Origin: Metallyticus violacea
Taxonomy: Eukaryota; Arthropoda; Insecta; Mantodea; Metallyticidae
Direction: 5' to 3'
NCBI GenBank assembly: GCA_030762175.1
Contig: CM060833.1
Coordinates: 70,074,001 to 70,138,000, forward strand
DNA: 64,000 bases
Under the pieces are notes generated by a model that was given only the letters and a program-made list of their open reading frames with translations, made no database searches and had not been told where the DNA came from. A program made the position numbers and the translations under genes. Below, piece after piece: positions 23,885 to 34,860 of the stretch (position 1 is its first letter; each line of letters begins with the position of its first letter).

Positions 23885-23932
23885 AGAAATAAGAAGAAAA
23901 GAAATGAAGAAGAAATAAGAAGAAAAGAAATG
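23884..23932. repeat. purine-only tandem duplication
   Basis: A unit ending AATAAGAAGAAAAGAAATG is repeated twice, making a 49-bp tract almost entirely of A and G. Confidence 0.85.
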
Positions 23933-23958
23933 TTCAAATAAATATTCTCTTTAATAAA

Positions 23959-24862
23959 CTAACATCTATGAGGATTGTTATGATCAAGAATGATCATACA
24001 TTTTGACAACATACTTTTATTCATTCTTATAATTTTGGCGATCTTTCTCAAAAGCCCCCGTCGATGCAATGCACCTATCGTAGTGTTTCTGTTGGTTTTC
24101 AAATCCTTGCTGGATACTGTTTTTGACAAGCTCTTCAGAATCGTCTCCACAGCGTTCATCACTGCTTCTGACGATGAAAAATATATACCACAAGAGCGCT
24201 TCTTCAATTTGGTGAAAATAAACAAACCAAATGGGGCTAAATTAAGACGGTAGGTAAGAAGGTTGAGGGACACACTTCACATTGCTTTTCGTGAGATATT
24301 GAGCAACATTTGCGATGTGCAACCGCGCATTTTTATGGTGTAGCGTTCATTTTATTATAAGGAAATGTGGCCCTTTTCTCGTGTAGAGTTTTTAGGACAT
24401 CTCTGCAATATTGTCCAGTTACAGTTGTGTATGTAGGTACGATATGATGGAAAACCATTCCTTGAATATCGAAAAATGAGATGACCATAACTTTTTTAGT
24501 ACAAGCAATCACTTTACATTTTTTAGTGTTGGCGAGATGGAGATTACACTCTGCATCTTCCTGTTGCAGCATCTTCAACTGCATGCAAACGTGAGCGTCC
24601 TTTTGTTCTCAAATCAGCGGTCTTGGAACCCACCGTCAGTTTTTCTATGAATGTTCTTAAAGTTATTGGAATGATTCTCTCTCACAATGACAGCAAAGTG
24701 TTAATGTTTTCTCTCATTGAAGCGCCGATCCAGCTTCCTTTAAATGTTTTAGCCATCTTCGAGCTGAGCTCTGGGGAAGAACAAACACTTCATGGACATC
24801 AGGTGAAGATTTTTCGAGACGAAAGCAGAATTTCAGAGCGGCATTTTGATCGTCACATGTAG
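23959..24862 (-). pseudogene. mariner transposase pseudogene, highly degraded
   Basis: On the minus strand from about 24860 downward, fragments in shifting frames give DQNAALKFCFRLEKSSPDV (first helix-turn-helix region), FFDIQGMVFHHIVP (between the first and second catalytic blocks), HKNARLHIANVAQYL (second catalytic block, the usual Asp replaced by Lys) and LAPFGLFIFTKLKK (third block, the usual Asp replaced). Two catalytic positions are lost and many frameshifts and stops exist. Terminal repeats could not be found, so this is an old relic distinct from the other mariners here. Confidence 0.8.
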
Positions 24863-25215
24863 CTTCCTTTTATTGTAGGCGGAAGTAAACATGTTTCAAC
24901 TCGCACACATCTCGCAGTGAAACTACTATCACGTGTACATTACGCATTAAGCTAACAAAATGTTGTAAAGTTTAATTTTAGCGTAAGAAATAATATTTGT
25001 AAAAAAGTATAACCATCATTATTGAACAGCTCTCCTAAATGCCTGCATGCTATTAGATCTTTTGCTCCAAACGCCAATTTATTAGGATAAAAGCCATACA
25101 GTGGACAACGTAGAGAAGTGGAAAATATCAGGGTGCCAAAAAATGTATACGAACTTTAACAGTAGATATCTATTTAATATATTTCAAAGTTGGACCGAAA
25201 AACAACAGTAATGTA

Positions 25216-25560
25216 TAGTATGGTGTTCTGTAAGCAGATGTGTTTCACGTACACTATGACAGCGTTGCTACGTGACAGGTAAATCTCCAATGAACAAATA
25301 AAGTCAAGATTATCGTAAATAACAATGAACAAATGAAGCCAAGATTATCGTATGATGTTCTGTAAACAGATGTGACCCATATTACGTTATGCTAGTGTTG
25401 CAACAACAAAATGGAGCCAAGATTATCTATCGTAAATTAATAATGAACAAATGAGCCAAGATTATCGTATGATGTTCTGTAAATAGATGTGACCCACATT
25501 ACGTTATGCCTGTGTTGCAACATCAAATGGATTATCGTTTGAGCAATGAAAAGCAAATTT
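25216..25560. repeat. three tandem units of ~117-133 bp inside the Tc1-like element
   Basis: Each unit opens GTATG(G/A)TGTTCTGTAA, at 25216, 25350 and 25467. Each includes GATGTG, a (A)CGTTATG-like segment with GTTGC, and AATGAACAAAT followed by CAAGATTATCGT. The first unit is the most diverged. The repeat lies next to the left terminal repeat, in the subterminal zone of the transposon. Confidence 0.88.
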
Positions 25561-25630
25561 GAAGTATTACTGGAAAACAGAGAATGTTATTTAAGTTCAA
25601 AGGTAATGGAGACGTGTTTACCGCGTTTCT

Positions 25631-25837
25631 CCACATCTAACTGATTTGCACTTCTACCTATGGGGAACTCTTAAGGATGTTGTATACTGTAGAAAACCAG
25701 CTACAATGGCAGCACTTCGGGAATAAATTGAAACGGCATGTGCTGCAATCGCTGAGGACACTTTCGCAAACGTTGCTCAATCAGTAGTTAAACATACTCA
25801 GAAGTGTATTGACGCCGATGGTGGGCATTTTGAGTAA
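25631..25837 (+). pseudogene. Tc1-like transposase C-terminus
   Basis: The frame reads PHLTDLHFYLWGTLKDVVYC, where the family usually has a catalytic Asp/Glu context (SPDLTP.DF.LWG..KD). It continues through KPATMAALRE, a stop codon, IETACAAIAEDTFANV and finally CIDADGGHFE before a terminal stop. The ending matches the GGHFEHLL-type C-terminus of many insect IS630/Tc1 transposases. The N-terminal domain and the first two catalytic residues are deleted. Confidence 0.85.
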
Positions 25838-25964
25838 CTGTTGTAACTATAAAAATCTACGGTATTAGTGCTCCTCGTTTTCTGTTTGTGTGAATTCAGT
25901 TTTGTGATGTTAAATCAGTTTTTTCTTTGCTTGAAGTTTGTATACATTTTTGGCATCCTCTGTA

Positions 25965-27541
25965 TTGTTGTTTTAGTATTAAATTAAATTTTAACTAGGA
26001 CTGATTGAAGTTAGGTGTGAAAGATTATGTGACTTGGTCAAAAACAACTTACTGATGTAAACAATGCGCTTTAATATCTAGAGCAAGCCCACATTGTGTG
26101 TTGACACGGCATAACGTTAAAATAAATAGCGTGCTAGAGAGGGAGAGCAGTGCAAGTTGTGCACTAAAACCTCCATTATTCATCCTAATGAGGGGAAAAG
26201 AGATTTATCTAAAAATTGGATAATTGGTTTTCTCGCCATATTTTTATGTCTGTTTGAGGAAATAGATCACATTTTCTGTGCTTTACTACCAGCATTTTTT
26301 AATTTTTGATATCCATTCTAATTCTACAAAGTAAAACAAAGTTCGAGAATGAAATGACATCTTCACGCTCGAAAATTTTCACGAAAGTTTCTTAAGATTT
26401 AATGATGCTAGGACACCGGCACAAAATAAGTTAATTTTCAATATTATTAAACATTTTTATAATATTCACTTTTGTTCTATATGTATCCAAAAGTGCGTTT
26501 TTTCTTAACTGATAATGAGGGCATCCTCGAGCGACATTCCATAATAAAGCTTACAGACTTAAAGGTTAGTGTATTTTGAATGGTCAAAGTATTAAAAAGA
26601 AGAGGCAGTCGTACATGCTTTCTGTTAGCTATCGAACAAAACTACATGTTAAACTAATAAAACTAAACAGCAACATGGAAGTTTAGCGGCATTTTCGCGA
26701 TTAATAACACGAAAAATAATGGGAAGGAAAACCATGGGCATTTCCAAGACCGGTTAATCACAGAGCGAATTATCGAGGTTTTACTATATACCTCGGTGCT
26801 TTATTTATTTGAGTTCTGATTGTCTGTAAGACCTCTGCTCTAATTCTGTTTTTTTTTTTAAGTTTTTGTTCGATTAAAAGAACAAATGATGGAAAGGGAA
26901 CAAAGTTTAACCCTATATGACCAAAGATAAAGACCCTCCGAAGAATAGATACTGATGAAAGTATTAAAAAAATCGTTGAAGAATATGACATGAATAAAAC
27001 GTGTTCCAAAGATTCAGCAGTGCATCAACAACCCATTAAGAAAGCAAAGTACGAAAGAAAGGCGAGGTAAACTTTTGCTTTTGGTAGCAAAGACAAAAAG
27101 ATTCAAAAATTTAACTAATTGAAGCCGAACCGGATCTCTCAGCAAAAATTGATTGACTTGATCGATGAAAGAAGAGACATGGAGAACTGCAACTAATCAT
27201 CTGTGGTGAATAAAACAGCATTGGCGTAATATTACGTTATGTAATTGTACGTTGGTTTAAAAATAAAGTCATTCGACGTAGTTTTAGAAAACTGCGAATT
27301 AAAAACTTGGTCTTCTTTTCTATATACTCCAAGTTTTTGATAGTACAGGACGGTCTCGTTTCCATTCAACTCGAATTATCGAAACCGTATCACTTTACTA
27401 AGAAACCCAAAAGCTGCATAAAGAAATTGGCCCCAAAGGATGGGATCAATGGTTACATTTACACAGGGACAGAAGGACACTAACCCATGGCGATAGGTCT
27501 CTAATTAGTCCCTCACTCAGATTGTGATTATCGGTTTCCAC
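25965..27541. other. no gene recognised
   Basis: Degenerate plus-strand frames between 26690 and 27200 hint at an old coding sequence but no catalytic motif or end could be placed, so no family is assigned. Confidence 0.4.
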
Positions 27542-27629
27542 AAAACAGGTCACCAGATGCATTACTAGCGGCAATTGTTATTCATAAAACTGGTCACCAG
27601 ATGCATTACTACCGGCAATTGTTGTTCAT
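27542..27629. repeat. 44-bp unit duplicated in tandem
   Basis: Copy 1 (27542-27585) and copy 2 (27586-27629) share GGTCACCAGATGCATTACTA and GGCAATTGTT with only three differences, so the duplication is recent relative to the surrounding repeats. Confidence 0.95.
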
Positions 27630-27761
27630 CAATCGAACTGATGACTGAACTGAAGAAAATGTCATTAATCTGTTTTAAATATAAGAAAGGGAAATTCAGA
27701 GGAGATTTTTATCTCGAAAAAGTGCAGATTCATTAATCATTTAAGTCGGTAGGCTTCATAT

Positions 27762-28078
27762 GTCCTTATTCTAGTGGTTAGCGACGCTGCCTGCTAGGCG
27801 AGAGACCCAGGTTGGATTCCCGGTACCTGCTTAGGGATTTTTGTAAGTTAGAGAGGTCTGAAACGGGGTCCACCCATCCTCGTGAGGATAATTGGGACCT
27901 GCCTGATGGAGAGGTGGCGTTCTTCGATCTAGGGAGCCTCATGATAGTCTACCTGCGGGGTGTCGGCAGGCTGCCCTCTATTAATGAAGTCGTTAGACGG
28001 AAATAGAGGAAGCAGAGGTCGCTGCGGCAGGCCAAGTCTCACTACAGGCTGTAGTACCAATGAGAAGAAGAATTTATC
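27762..28078 (+). repeat. SINE-C, tRNA-derived repeat
   Basis: The head carries an A-box-like TCTAGTGGTTAGCGACGCTG and a B-box-like GGTTGGATTCC about 40 bp later, the internal polymerase III promoter arrangement of a tRNA gene. The next ~270 bp are GC-richer (ACCTGCCTGATGGAGAGGTG, TCTACCTGCGGGGTGTCGGC) and end near AGAAGAAGAATTTATCC. A shorter diverged copy is at 31751-31880. Open frames across it are not genes. Confidence 0.72.
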
Positions 28079-28815
28079 CTCTGTGCTAAAGAGGTTCAAG
28101 GCTTTTCTTCTGGTGCCAGTGATGCTGCATGTATGCAGCTGTAGAATGAAGGATTAGACACTCTGGAGGAAAAGTGCGCCAAGCACTTAATCGTGCTAAT
28201 GGCCAGTTTAATGTAATTTTTAATATCAGTCTAGTGAAGACATTTGTCATATTTTGTGCCTTTCTGGAATTCCTAACAAAGATTTTGGCTTCATAAAGTT
28301 GCTGGCTAAAGAAGTATCTCATTAAACACAAGAATAAAAGATGCGTATCTCGTAATACCTACCAATTGACAGCTATGTCCCACCATCTAAAATTAAAGTT
28401 ACGTGTAATGAGAGTAAATTGCCTATAAGTAACACATGTACATTGATATTTTGAGGCGATTTTACTCATTTAAAAGTGCTCCTATTTCTAAAAATTGTAT
28501 TATATAACATAAAATTAAGATACCTCAGCCATTCTTCAAAACAAAAACTCAGCACATTTCTTCAAATTAAAATTTATAATGACATTTTTAATGATCTCTA
28601 CTTGAAGTAGTTGTTGCATGTTTGGAACTAATTTATTGTTTTATTTGTATAGTAAATGATTGGTAAAGTATGTTGATAAATCCAGAGATTTATGATTTAA
28701 TTGCCATCATTAATCAGACGCACAGGATTCACTCTCAGGATAAATAAATCTCACATCATCAGTTGCGACACAAAATCTATGTTACCAACTTCTGTTCTTC
28801 GCTTACCCATATAGT

Positions 28816-28995
28816 GACCGCCTCCTGGTATAGTGGTAGCGTTTGCAATTATTAATCCACTAATATGGAAGTCCTGGATTTGAATCTATCTGGGAAAGTT
28901 TTTTCGGAGTTTTTTCTCATCCTAAGATGGAAAATGCTAGTTAGTTTTAAGGTGTCATGAACTCCGAGCTCATTTATGCCATCATTAAGTTCATT
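28816..28995 (+). repeat. SINE-D, tRNA-like head with short body
   Basis: The A-box-like CTCCTGGTATAGTGGTAGCG and a B-box-like GATTTGAATCT lie about 50 bp apart. A T-rich stretch and a body ending in repeated TTCATTTCATT follow. It differs from SINE-A, -B and -C. With one copy in the window, the family assignment is tentative. Confidence 0.6.
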
Positions 28996-29164
28996 TCATT
29001 TCATTCATCACTACAGACTTACGCCTGTCCACTTGGTGATTAGGATAAAAATTTGGTATGTTATGTGTAAAAATCGTCCAATGAGGTTAGGAAAAGGAAG
29101 AAGAAGGCTGATATAATTTGTTATTTCATTGATTGAGTAAATGATTTGAGGCCAACCATTCTGG

Positions 29165-29165
29165 T

Positions 29166-29237
<72 letters not shown>

Positions 29238-29379
29238 TGTTTGTTTCTTTCTTCCTTTCTTCCCTCCTTTCCTCCTTCGCTCCTTCCCTCCTTCGCTCCT
29301 TCCTTCCTTCCTTCCTTTCTTTTCTTTTCTTTCTTTCTTCTTCTTCTTCTTCTTCTTCTTCTTCTTTTTCTTTTTTATG
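29165..29379. repeat. 215-bp polypyrimidine tract, (TTTC)n grading into CTTCCTT and (TTC)n
   Basis: About 19 TTTC units are followed by CCTT-rich variants and a TTC run. One strand is essentially all pyrimidine. Long open frames on both strands (Phe/Leu/Ser one way, Lys/Glu/Arg the other) are products of the repeat and not genes. Mirror-symmetric homopurine-homopyrimidine tracts can form triplex DNA. Confidence 0.97.
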
Positions 29380-30603
29380 GTTTCCTCTGATTGCTTAGGT
29401 GAATATTGCTTTGGATCTTTCCTTCCCACGAATTTTCCGCTCTCCCATTTCACATCATTTCATTCTGCTGTTCTGATACAGGATCCAAAGCGCTGGGCAA
29501 ATTGGGGCAGTAAGATATGAAGGTAGTTTGCGTTTTGGGAAGGTTTCTATCTAGTATTGAAGCAGCTCTTATGAGGGGTTCAAATTGGAGGGCCAGCTTT
29601 GCCCGCGTCAGGATATTCTATCTGAAAATAATGCTACGGATCCACGTGTCATAGCGCCCATGAACCCATCATCTCATCTCTTCCTCTTGGAGGTGCTCCC
29701 ATTGAGAGCGTAGACACAGACAGCCAGCCCTTGAATAAGGCTGAAGAACCGAAATATTCTCCTTCGTCCCTAACAATCCTATTCCTCCATGATGGTCACT
29801 TCAATTCCGAATTCTCCAGGGGTTATAAATGTTCAAGAAAAAATGTGAAGTTCGTGAAGACCTAGACGATTGTTTAAGACGTTCTTGACATACATTTACA
29901 ATTACAATTGGAGAAAACAGAATGCTCCTACACCTTCGTTTGGGCTGAAAAAAGACGTCATTGCATTATTCTATATAATGCCTGATTAAAAGCTTCATAA
30001 ATACTTAAGACAATCCAAAAGAACTTTCCTATCTGAGTAAAATGTACGATACTATCTTAGCAACTAAACTTCACGAAGATACTTGAAGCTGTCCCTGGCT
30101 CCCCATCATTCACCGAGTAATTGAGATAATTGATATTTGTAATTTTAAATCAACGATTCAGTGATTTCTTACGGGTATGTTGTGCTTTCTGTATATAAGA
30201 AATTTCGATGACAAACTTTATGTATGTAGAATTAAGATTGTATAGCGTTTAAGACTAGGCTAATGATGTGTAATTTTAGTAATATTTAAGAAATAATATG
30301 TAATATAGCAAGGGTAAAGACGGACTTGATTTCACTGTGAACATGCAAAGCAAGGGATGGAAAAGTCAGACAATGCAAGTTAATCCCTTCAGGAATGCGG
30401 CGAGCAAAGGGTCGGCTATGCCTTAGACAAGAAAGCCAACTATTTTCGCTTGAAGGGACAGGTATGCGAACGCACAGTTCATTGACGTTAACGTGTTAAA
30501 TTTGTTTGAAGGGAACTTATCGATGAATGGCGGAGCATGTCCTCTATCAAAAAATGTTTAGCGAATAGGAACAGCCATAATGTAAGCGTCAACCTATAAG
30601 CAT
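29380..30603. other. no gene recognised
   Basis: Moderately GC-richer patches (29540-29720) are not open and match no other repeat in the window. Confidence 0.45.
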
Positions 30604-30665
30604 TGTTAAAACAAAACTGGCGGGAATATTTCGCGTCGCTTTTAGGGGAGAGCATCAGTTTTTCT

Positions 30666-30708
30666 TGAGTATATGAGAATTAGATTTTGCCTCAAAAGGG
30701 GGCAGTCT
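30666..30708 (+). promoter_or_regulatory. LTR core promoter (TATA plus initiator)
   Basis: TATATGAG lies 34 nt upstream of the A in CAGTCT. The second LTR has TATATAAG and CAGTCT 32 nt apart, so both the motif and spacing are kept between diverged copies. Confidence 0.6.
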
Positions 30709-31098
30709 GAAAAATTTCCGGGTCAAGATAGTGCTGCTGCGTCGCCCGGGCTGTTAGAGGAAGAGTGTCCTAAGTCCGAGGTACAAAATCCGGCATCAAC
30801 GAGGCTCGACAATCAATCAATGCGGAGCTATATGTAGTACCATTGTGTTGCATTAAATTCCCTTGAAGTAGCACTCTCTTCATATTAGGCACCATTTGGA
30901 TGAACGTAACCAAATTTGCGCGTTTGCCAAGTTTAGCTTACCAGTGACCGGCGTGAGACGTGAGTTCATTTGATTATTCATGTTTGGGAGAATGAGCTAC
31001 CTCAGCACCTAAATCACGAGGTGTTATTTATCGTCACATATCAAGTTCCTATTCCTCTGCCCCTGGCTAGCTTACAGCTGCCAGAAAGTAGCGAAAAG

Positions 31099-31100
<2 letters not shown>

Positions 31101-31139
<39 letters not shown>
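31101..31139. repeat. (GA)n microsatellite within LTR copy 1
   Basis: Roughly 38 bp of AG dinucleotides lie where the sister LTR has only GAAGAAAG-like sequence, so the run expanded after insertion. Confidence 0.95.
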
Positions 31140-31140
<1 letters not shown>

Positions 31141-31250
31141 TCGTGGAAGTAGAATTGGTGGTCATCAGCAGCCTTGGCGAAACTTGCGATCGGTGGGCTT
31201 AAATTAATTAACACAGATATCATACAGCCCAATTCCCATCTCCACCAACA

Positions 31251-31750
31251 ATCATGTTTTATACTTTAGTGGGGTCACAGAAAAAGAAAATATTTCAAAT
31301 ATATATTTGAATAAACTTTAAGATAGGCGGAATGGAAAAGATTAAATTTTTTGTTTTATGAACTAAACAAGGTCTACCCACTACAAACAACAAGTGGAGA
31401 ATTTGCAGCAAGGATATAAAGAAACTGGGCATCACATGCAAATAATATTCATGTTTTGCATTAACATTTATATATTTTACACTAACATGTATACGTTTTC
31501 CCGAACGTGATATCAGTGATGAAATGGATGAAAGGTTTCACCGAGACATTAAGTTGATGGAATAATGTCTCCATGGTTTCTGGAGCCAGCACACGATGAC
31601 AGACAATTAATGAATGCCATGTAATGATGATTCAGAAAAAGTGTGCAAGAGAAAATCATCCGCTTAGTATTTCTAACTCCTAATTCTGTCGCATTATAGA
31701 GAACACCAGAATTCTATAAACCAGCCAGGCAATATCCCAATTTTCCTGAT
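31251..31750. other. nothing recognised
   Basis: No LTR internal region, primer-binding site or coding motif follows the LTR. Confidence 0.5.
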
Positions 31751-31880
31751 GACTCATGAGGCTGGGTGGACCCCCTTCCAGATCTCCCTAAATTAGAAAA
31801 TTCCTGAAAAGGTATCAGGGATCGAACCCGGATTCTCCGGCCAGCAGTTAGTAATGCTAACCACTAAACTAAAGATGCGG
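31751..31880 (-). repeat. SINE-C head, diverged partial copy
   Basis: On the minus strand it reads an A-box-like TTTAGTTTAGTGGTTAGC, then a B-box-like GGGTTCGATCC. A short body piece shares the GGGTCCACCCAGCCTCATGAG region with SINE-C at 27762. It is truncated after about 130 bp. Confidence 0.6.
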
Positions 31881-32952
31881 TCAATATATGTTAGTTCTTC
31901 ATTTATAGAAATAACTGTGCATTCGTATTACGATTTCTAGATTTTTTAACACGTTAACTGTAATTCAAAATTTGTTTGCGATGGAAGAAAAATAATTTGT
32001 ACAATCAGCATTAAACTTCTATACGAAGCATTCAAAATTAATATCACTTTGTACACCAGTGTATTTTACTGTTGCTAATTGCTTTTATCGCGACTTAGGG
32101 GCGAAGGATCATCATAATAAAACAAGGGAAACGATGACGATAACAGATATAAAAAAGAAGAGATAAATTAAATTTGTTGAAGCTGGAAGAAGGAACAAGA
32201 AATATGCCGCATCATTGCGGCTCTCTTGAATGCCTCTCGCTTCATTAGCTCTAGTCACGAGTTCCAGCTGGGCCCATTTCCCCAAGAGATTCCTACCCCG
32301 CACTTTTTCATTCTTTCTTTCTGAGAAACAGAAATATGAGAAAGCCTGCGCGCCAGCTAATTTGTCTCTAAGTCATTTGTTATATTCATCAATGAATTAA
32401 CGGACTTTGCCCTTAGGTCCTTCACTGTGAAATATACTCATCTCATTTGACTTCCCAAAGCCCAAAATATATTAATAATGTTCTGTGTGTACATTTGCAT
32501 AAAACGAAAAAAAAAAAAAAACTTTTTGATATATATCCTATGAATTTACTGGCATATAAAATATTACAACTTCTCTGAATTACCAGCCTTTTTATCGATG
32601 TAAGTGTTACATTTTCTGTTTGAAATATATTTCCCACGACTGTTGTAGGAAATATTTAAAACTGAAAACGTAAGTTTGATTGGTGTTGATGATTTTTCGT
32701 GCTATGTAGGTTAATAAGAGTTGTGTATTACAATTTTAGTTGTATCTCTCTGTTTCATCTTGTGCCAGACGCAATGTAATATTTTGGCGAATTTAAGCAG
32801 TAATAATGCATTGGCAATGCTACAGATAATTGTATATGTGTTATTACAGCATTGTGAATGCATTATTGCTATATGTTGTTAAGCATACACAGTCAAGCAG
32901 GCAACACATAAAAAAATGGGCTAGGGCAGATAGTGGAGGCAGATCAGAACGA
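31881..32952. other. nothing recognised
   Basis: The GC-richer patch 32195-32300 has a minus-strand open frame of 63 codons with a hydrophobic end but no family resemblance. Confidence 0.45.
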
Positions 32953-32991
32953 CCGTTGATGACCTGAGATATTAAAGAGCGTCCTTAAATG
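32953..32991 (+). repeat. SINE-B tail fragment
   Basis: Only the family's terminal words are present: TTGATGACCTGAGATATTAA followed by AGAGCGTCCTTAAATG. These match the tails at 41070-41110 and, on the minus strand, 57181-57225. Confidence 0.75.
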
Positions 32992-33371
32992 GCATGTTTC
33001 TTGCATTTCTATAGCAAAGCGAAAAGGAACTGTAACACTTAGGGAAGGACAAAGAAAGAAATCAGCTTTACAAAGAGTTCTTAATAGTTCAGATAAAGAC
33101 ACCTACTACTTGAATTCATAAAATACAGAAGAGCGCGTATAGTATACACTGATTAAATGGTGACCTGACTGATCTGATATTAAATTTATTGAATATTAAG
33201 AAAAAGATTGTTCAAGGATTTATCTGGTTCTCGCCATTACCATTTTCAAGTTTGGAATACAAGCATGTAAAAATAACTTACAAACTGTAACTAATTCATT
33301 ATAACTGTCAATAATTACAAAATACAAGCTTCATTTTAATCCATTCCAAATGAATAATAGAAGTTGTATTA

Positions 33372-33412
<41 letters not shown>

Positions 33413-33954
33413 GATTTATTTTTATTACTCTTTCTCTCTTTGCAATGCGTTGCTAAAAGTTTAAAAAAAAAACAGTCGTTGCTAATGATTTCTTACAAGC
33501 AGTTCTTTTATTCTTTTTAAGTTTGATTTATTACCCTTGCCCCCCAAATCTCTGATTCTATGCATCTTCAAATGTTGTCTTTTTCAAAAGTTTTATAATT
33601 TAATTGTTCCTCCAAATATCCCTTACACCATTTCATCATAGATTTTCTTAAATTATATTCCCATCTTGTATTACATAATTTCATTTCTTGATACTTTAAC
33701 ACAGTTTGAATACATTTCTTATAATCAAAATTCATAATAGCAAAAGTAATTTTTTCAAAGGTTTCACTAAATATTTTTTTACTACTCGCCCCATTTGAAT
33801 TCGAGCAGCTCCTTTTACCATAGCAATTGGAAAACCAAGAAGTTCTTCACAAAACATTCTATGTACTGAACTCACAATTTTCCACACCCCCCCTTCGTGC
33901 CCCCATATTTAAAACTATGTAATATTAAAGCCTCTAACACCACATTACAGTAAG
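32992..33954. other. nothing recognised except the (ATT)n run
   Basis: No gene or element end is visible. Confidence 0.45.
33368..33411. repeat. (ATT)n microsatellite
   Basis: About 14 uninterrupted ATT units. Confidence 0.96.
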
Positions 33955-34556
33955 TTTTATGAGTTACAAGCCGATAGAGAAGCAAATAGTTAAAGTCAAT
34001 AGTGCATGTGTAGGTAGCAACTTGCAATTGGTTTGAGAGGCCTTGTCGACTACTGGCTAGAATTCTTATGCTACTCAGTGCTTTCATTGTGTGCTGGTTT
34101 CTCTTCATTAGTTATACCACTTCATATAGTCTTGGAGAACGGAATTTTACGTACGATGAAAATGTGAAAACGGATTTTCAGAGAAGTGGTAGGCAATTTG
34201 CAGGAAAATATCCTGGCAATAGTGTTCCTGATATAGAAATTTTTAGCCAACTTGTTGAAAAAGTAACGAGAGGTAAGAGCTATCAATAATAAAAAACATG
34301 TTCCGAACCGCAGTGTTCTTAAGGAAGAAAAGTTAAATGAAATACAGGAATTTCCTGCTCAGATACTGGCAATGTATTGTAGCTGGGGGTCATTATTTTC
34401 AACCCCTCTTAAAACACAGGTTAGTGTTTATTATTATCAATCTTGAATACATTATCAATTTTTTATTTTAGAAAAAATGTAAATATTAAAATAAAAATAT
34501 TAAATTTACGCGCGGAGATTCTCTCATTTTCAGTTTGCACTTCCCGAGTAAGCGGC
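33955..34556 (+). mobile_element. internally deleted DUF4817-type transposon derivative, copy 1
   Basis: It aligns along its length with 59295-59845. Both open GAGTTAC(A/G)AGCCG, carry a transposase N-terminal segment joined directly to the last codons of a transposase, and share a GCGCGG block followed by (C)AGTAAGC near the 3' end. A SINE-A lies immediately downstream. Terminal inverted repeats could not be defined, so the ends are set by the similarity between copies. Confidence 0.6.
34190..34412 (+). pseudogene. transposase N-terminus fused to C-terminus
   Basis: FAGKYPGNSVPDIEIFSQLV matches the (R)..YP...VP....I..LV block at the N-terminus of arthropod transposases with a DUF4817/helix-turn-helix region. 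After a stop and frame changes comes (L)KEEKLNEIQ, matching the usual LTEEKLDEI. About 50 bp later CIVAGGHYFQPLL matches the typical C-terminal CI...GGHF.HLL. The whole catalytic domain is missing between these blocks. It is non-functional. Confidence 0.7.
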
Positions 34557-34568
34557 CGCTCTCATACG

Positions 34569-34853
34569 GACCGCCACGGCTGGCCGAGGTCGTTAAGGCG
34601 CGGATTCGTGAGCGGCAGGTCTGGGGTTCGAATCTCGCCAGAACCGTCCTCCCTGAATGAGGTTTTTTCCAGATTTTACTTAGTCCTCATAACTGGCAAA
34701 TGCCGGGGAGGTACCCTAAACTTAGGCCTGGAACGTTTCCTTCCTTTAAAAAAAACCTATCCCAAGTTATCATTTCATCTCATGTATCACCAATGTTCAC
34801 CGCCTGTGGTGTATCTGTAGTAAAAACGGGCGTTAAGCACCATTAAAAAAAAC
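34569..34853 (+). repeat. SINE-A, full-length copy
   Basis: It has an A box in CTGGCCGAGGTCGTTAAGGC, a B box GGTTCGAATCT, the CTTAGGCCTGGAACG body, the GTAGTAAAAACGGGCGTTAA end and a short A-rich tail. It inserted between the deleted transposon and the LTR at 34861. The head is very close to the copy at 8408-8707. Confidence 0.92.
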
Positions 34854-34860
34854 AACTCTC

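Larger units (their letters stand above)
25128..25962 (+). mobile_element. Tc1-like transposon, internally deleted, both ends present
   Basis: The left end (TCAGGGTGCCAAAAAATGTA then TACGAACTT) is matched in inverted orientation at the right end (CAGAGGATGCCAAAAATGTA then TACAAACTT on the minus strand). TA dinucleotides border both ends (25126-25127 and 25963-25964). The interior holds an expanded tandem repeat and the last ~69 codons of a transposase. At 835 bp the copy is too short for a full gene, so it is non-autonomous. Confidence 0.88.
30604..31250 (+). mobile_element. solo LTR, copy 1
   Basis: It begins TGTTA and ends CCACCAACA, so the ends are inverted (TGTT/AACA) as in LTRs. A TATATGAG box at 30670 is followed 34 nt later by GCAGTCTG, an initiator of the arthropod TCAGT type. 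A shared GTCGCCCGG and GTCCTAAGTCCG block follows. The whole segment aligns with 34861-35482, ending at the same CACCAACA. AGCAT and ATCAT flank it (4 of 5 identical). A (GA)n run at about 31101-31139 has expanded inside. No primer-binding site or gag/pol follows, so it is treated as a solo LTR. Ty3/gypsy or BEL cannot be decided. Confidence 0.7.

Noticed and set aside
27812..28157. Two overlapping plus-strand frames of 64-65 codons
   Set aside because: They coincide with the GC-rich body of SINE-C and show no domain.
29121..29520. Long open frames on both strands, over 100 codons each
   Set aside because: They are translations of the (TTTC)n/(TTC)n tract and encode only Phe/Leu/Ser or Lys/Glu/Arg.
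30970..31232. Open frames spanning the (GA)n run
   Set aside because: They are repeat translations inside the solo LTR.
34068..34289. A secreted protein with an N-terminal hydrophobic segment
   Set aside because: The downstream half is a transposase N-terminus shared with 59540-59750. The hydrophobic start is non-coding leader sequence of the same element.
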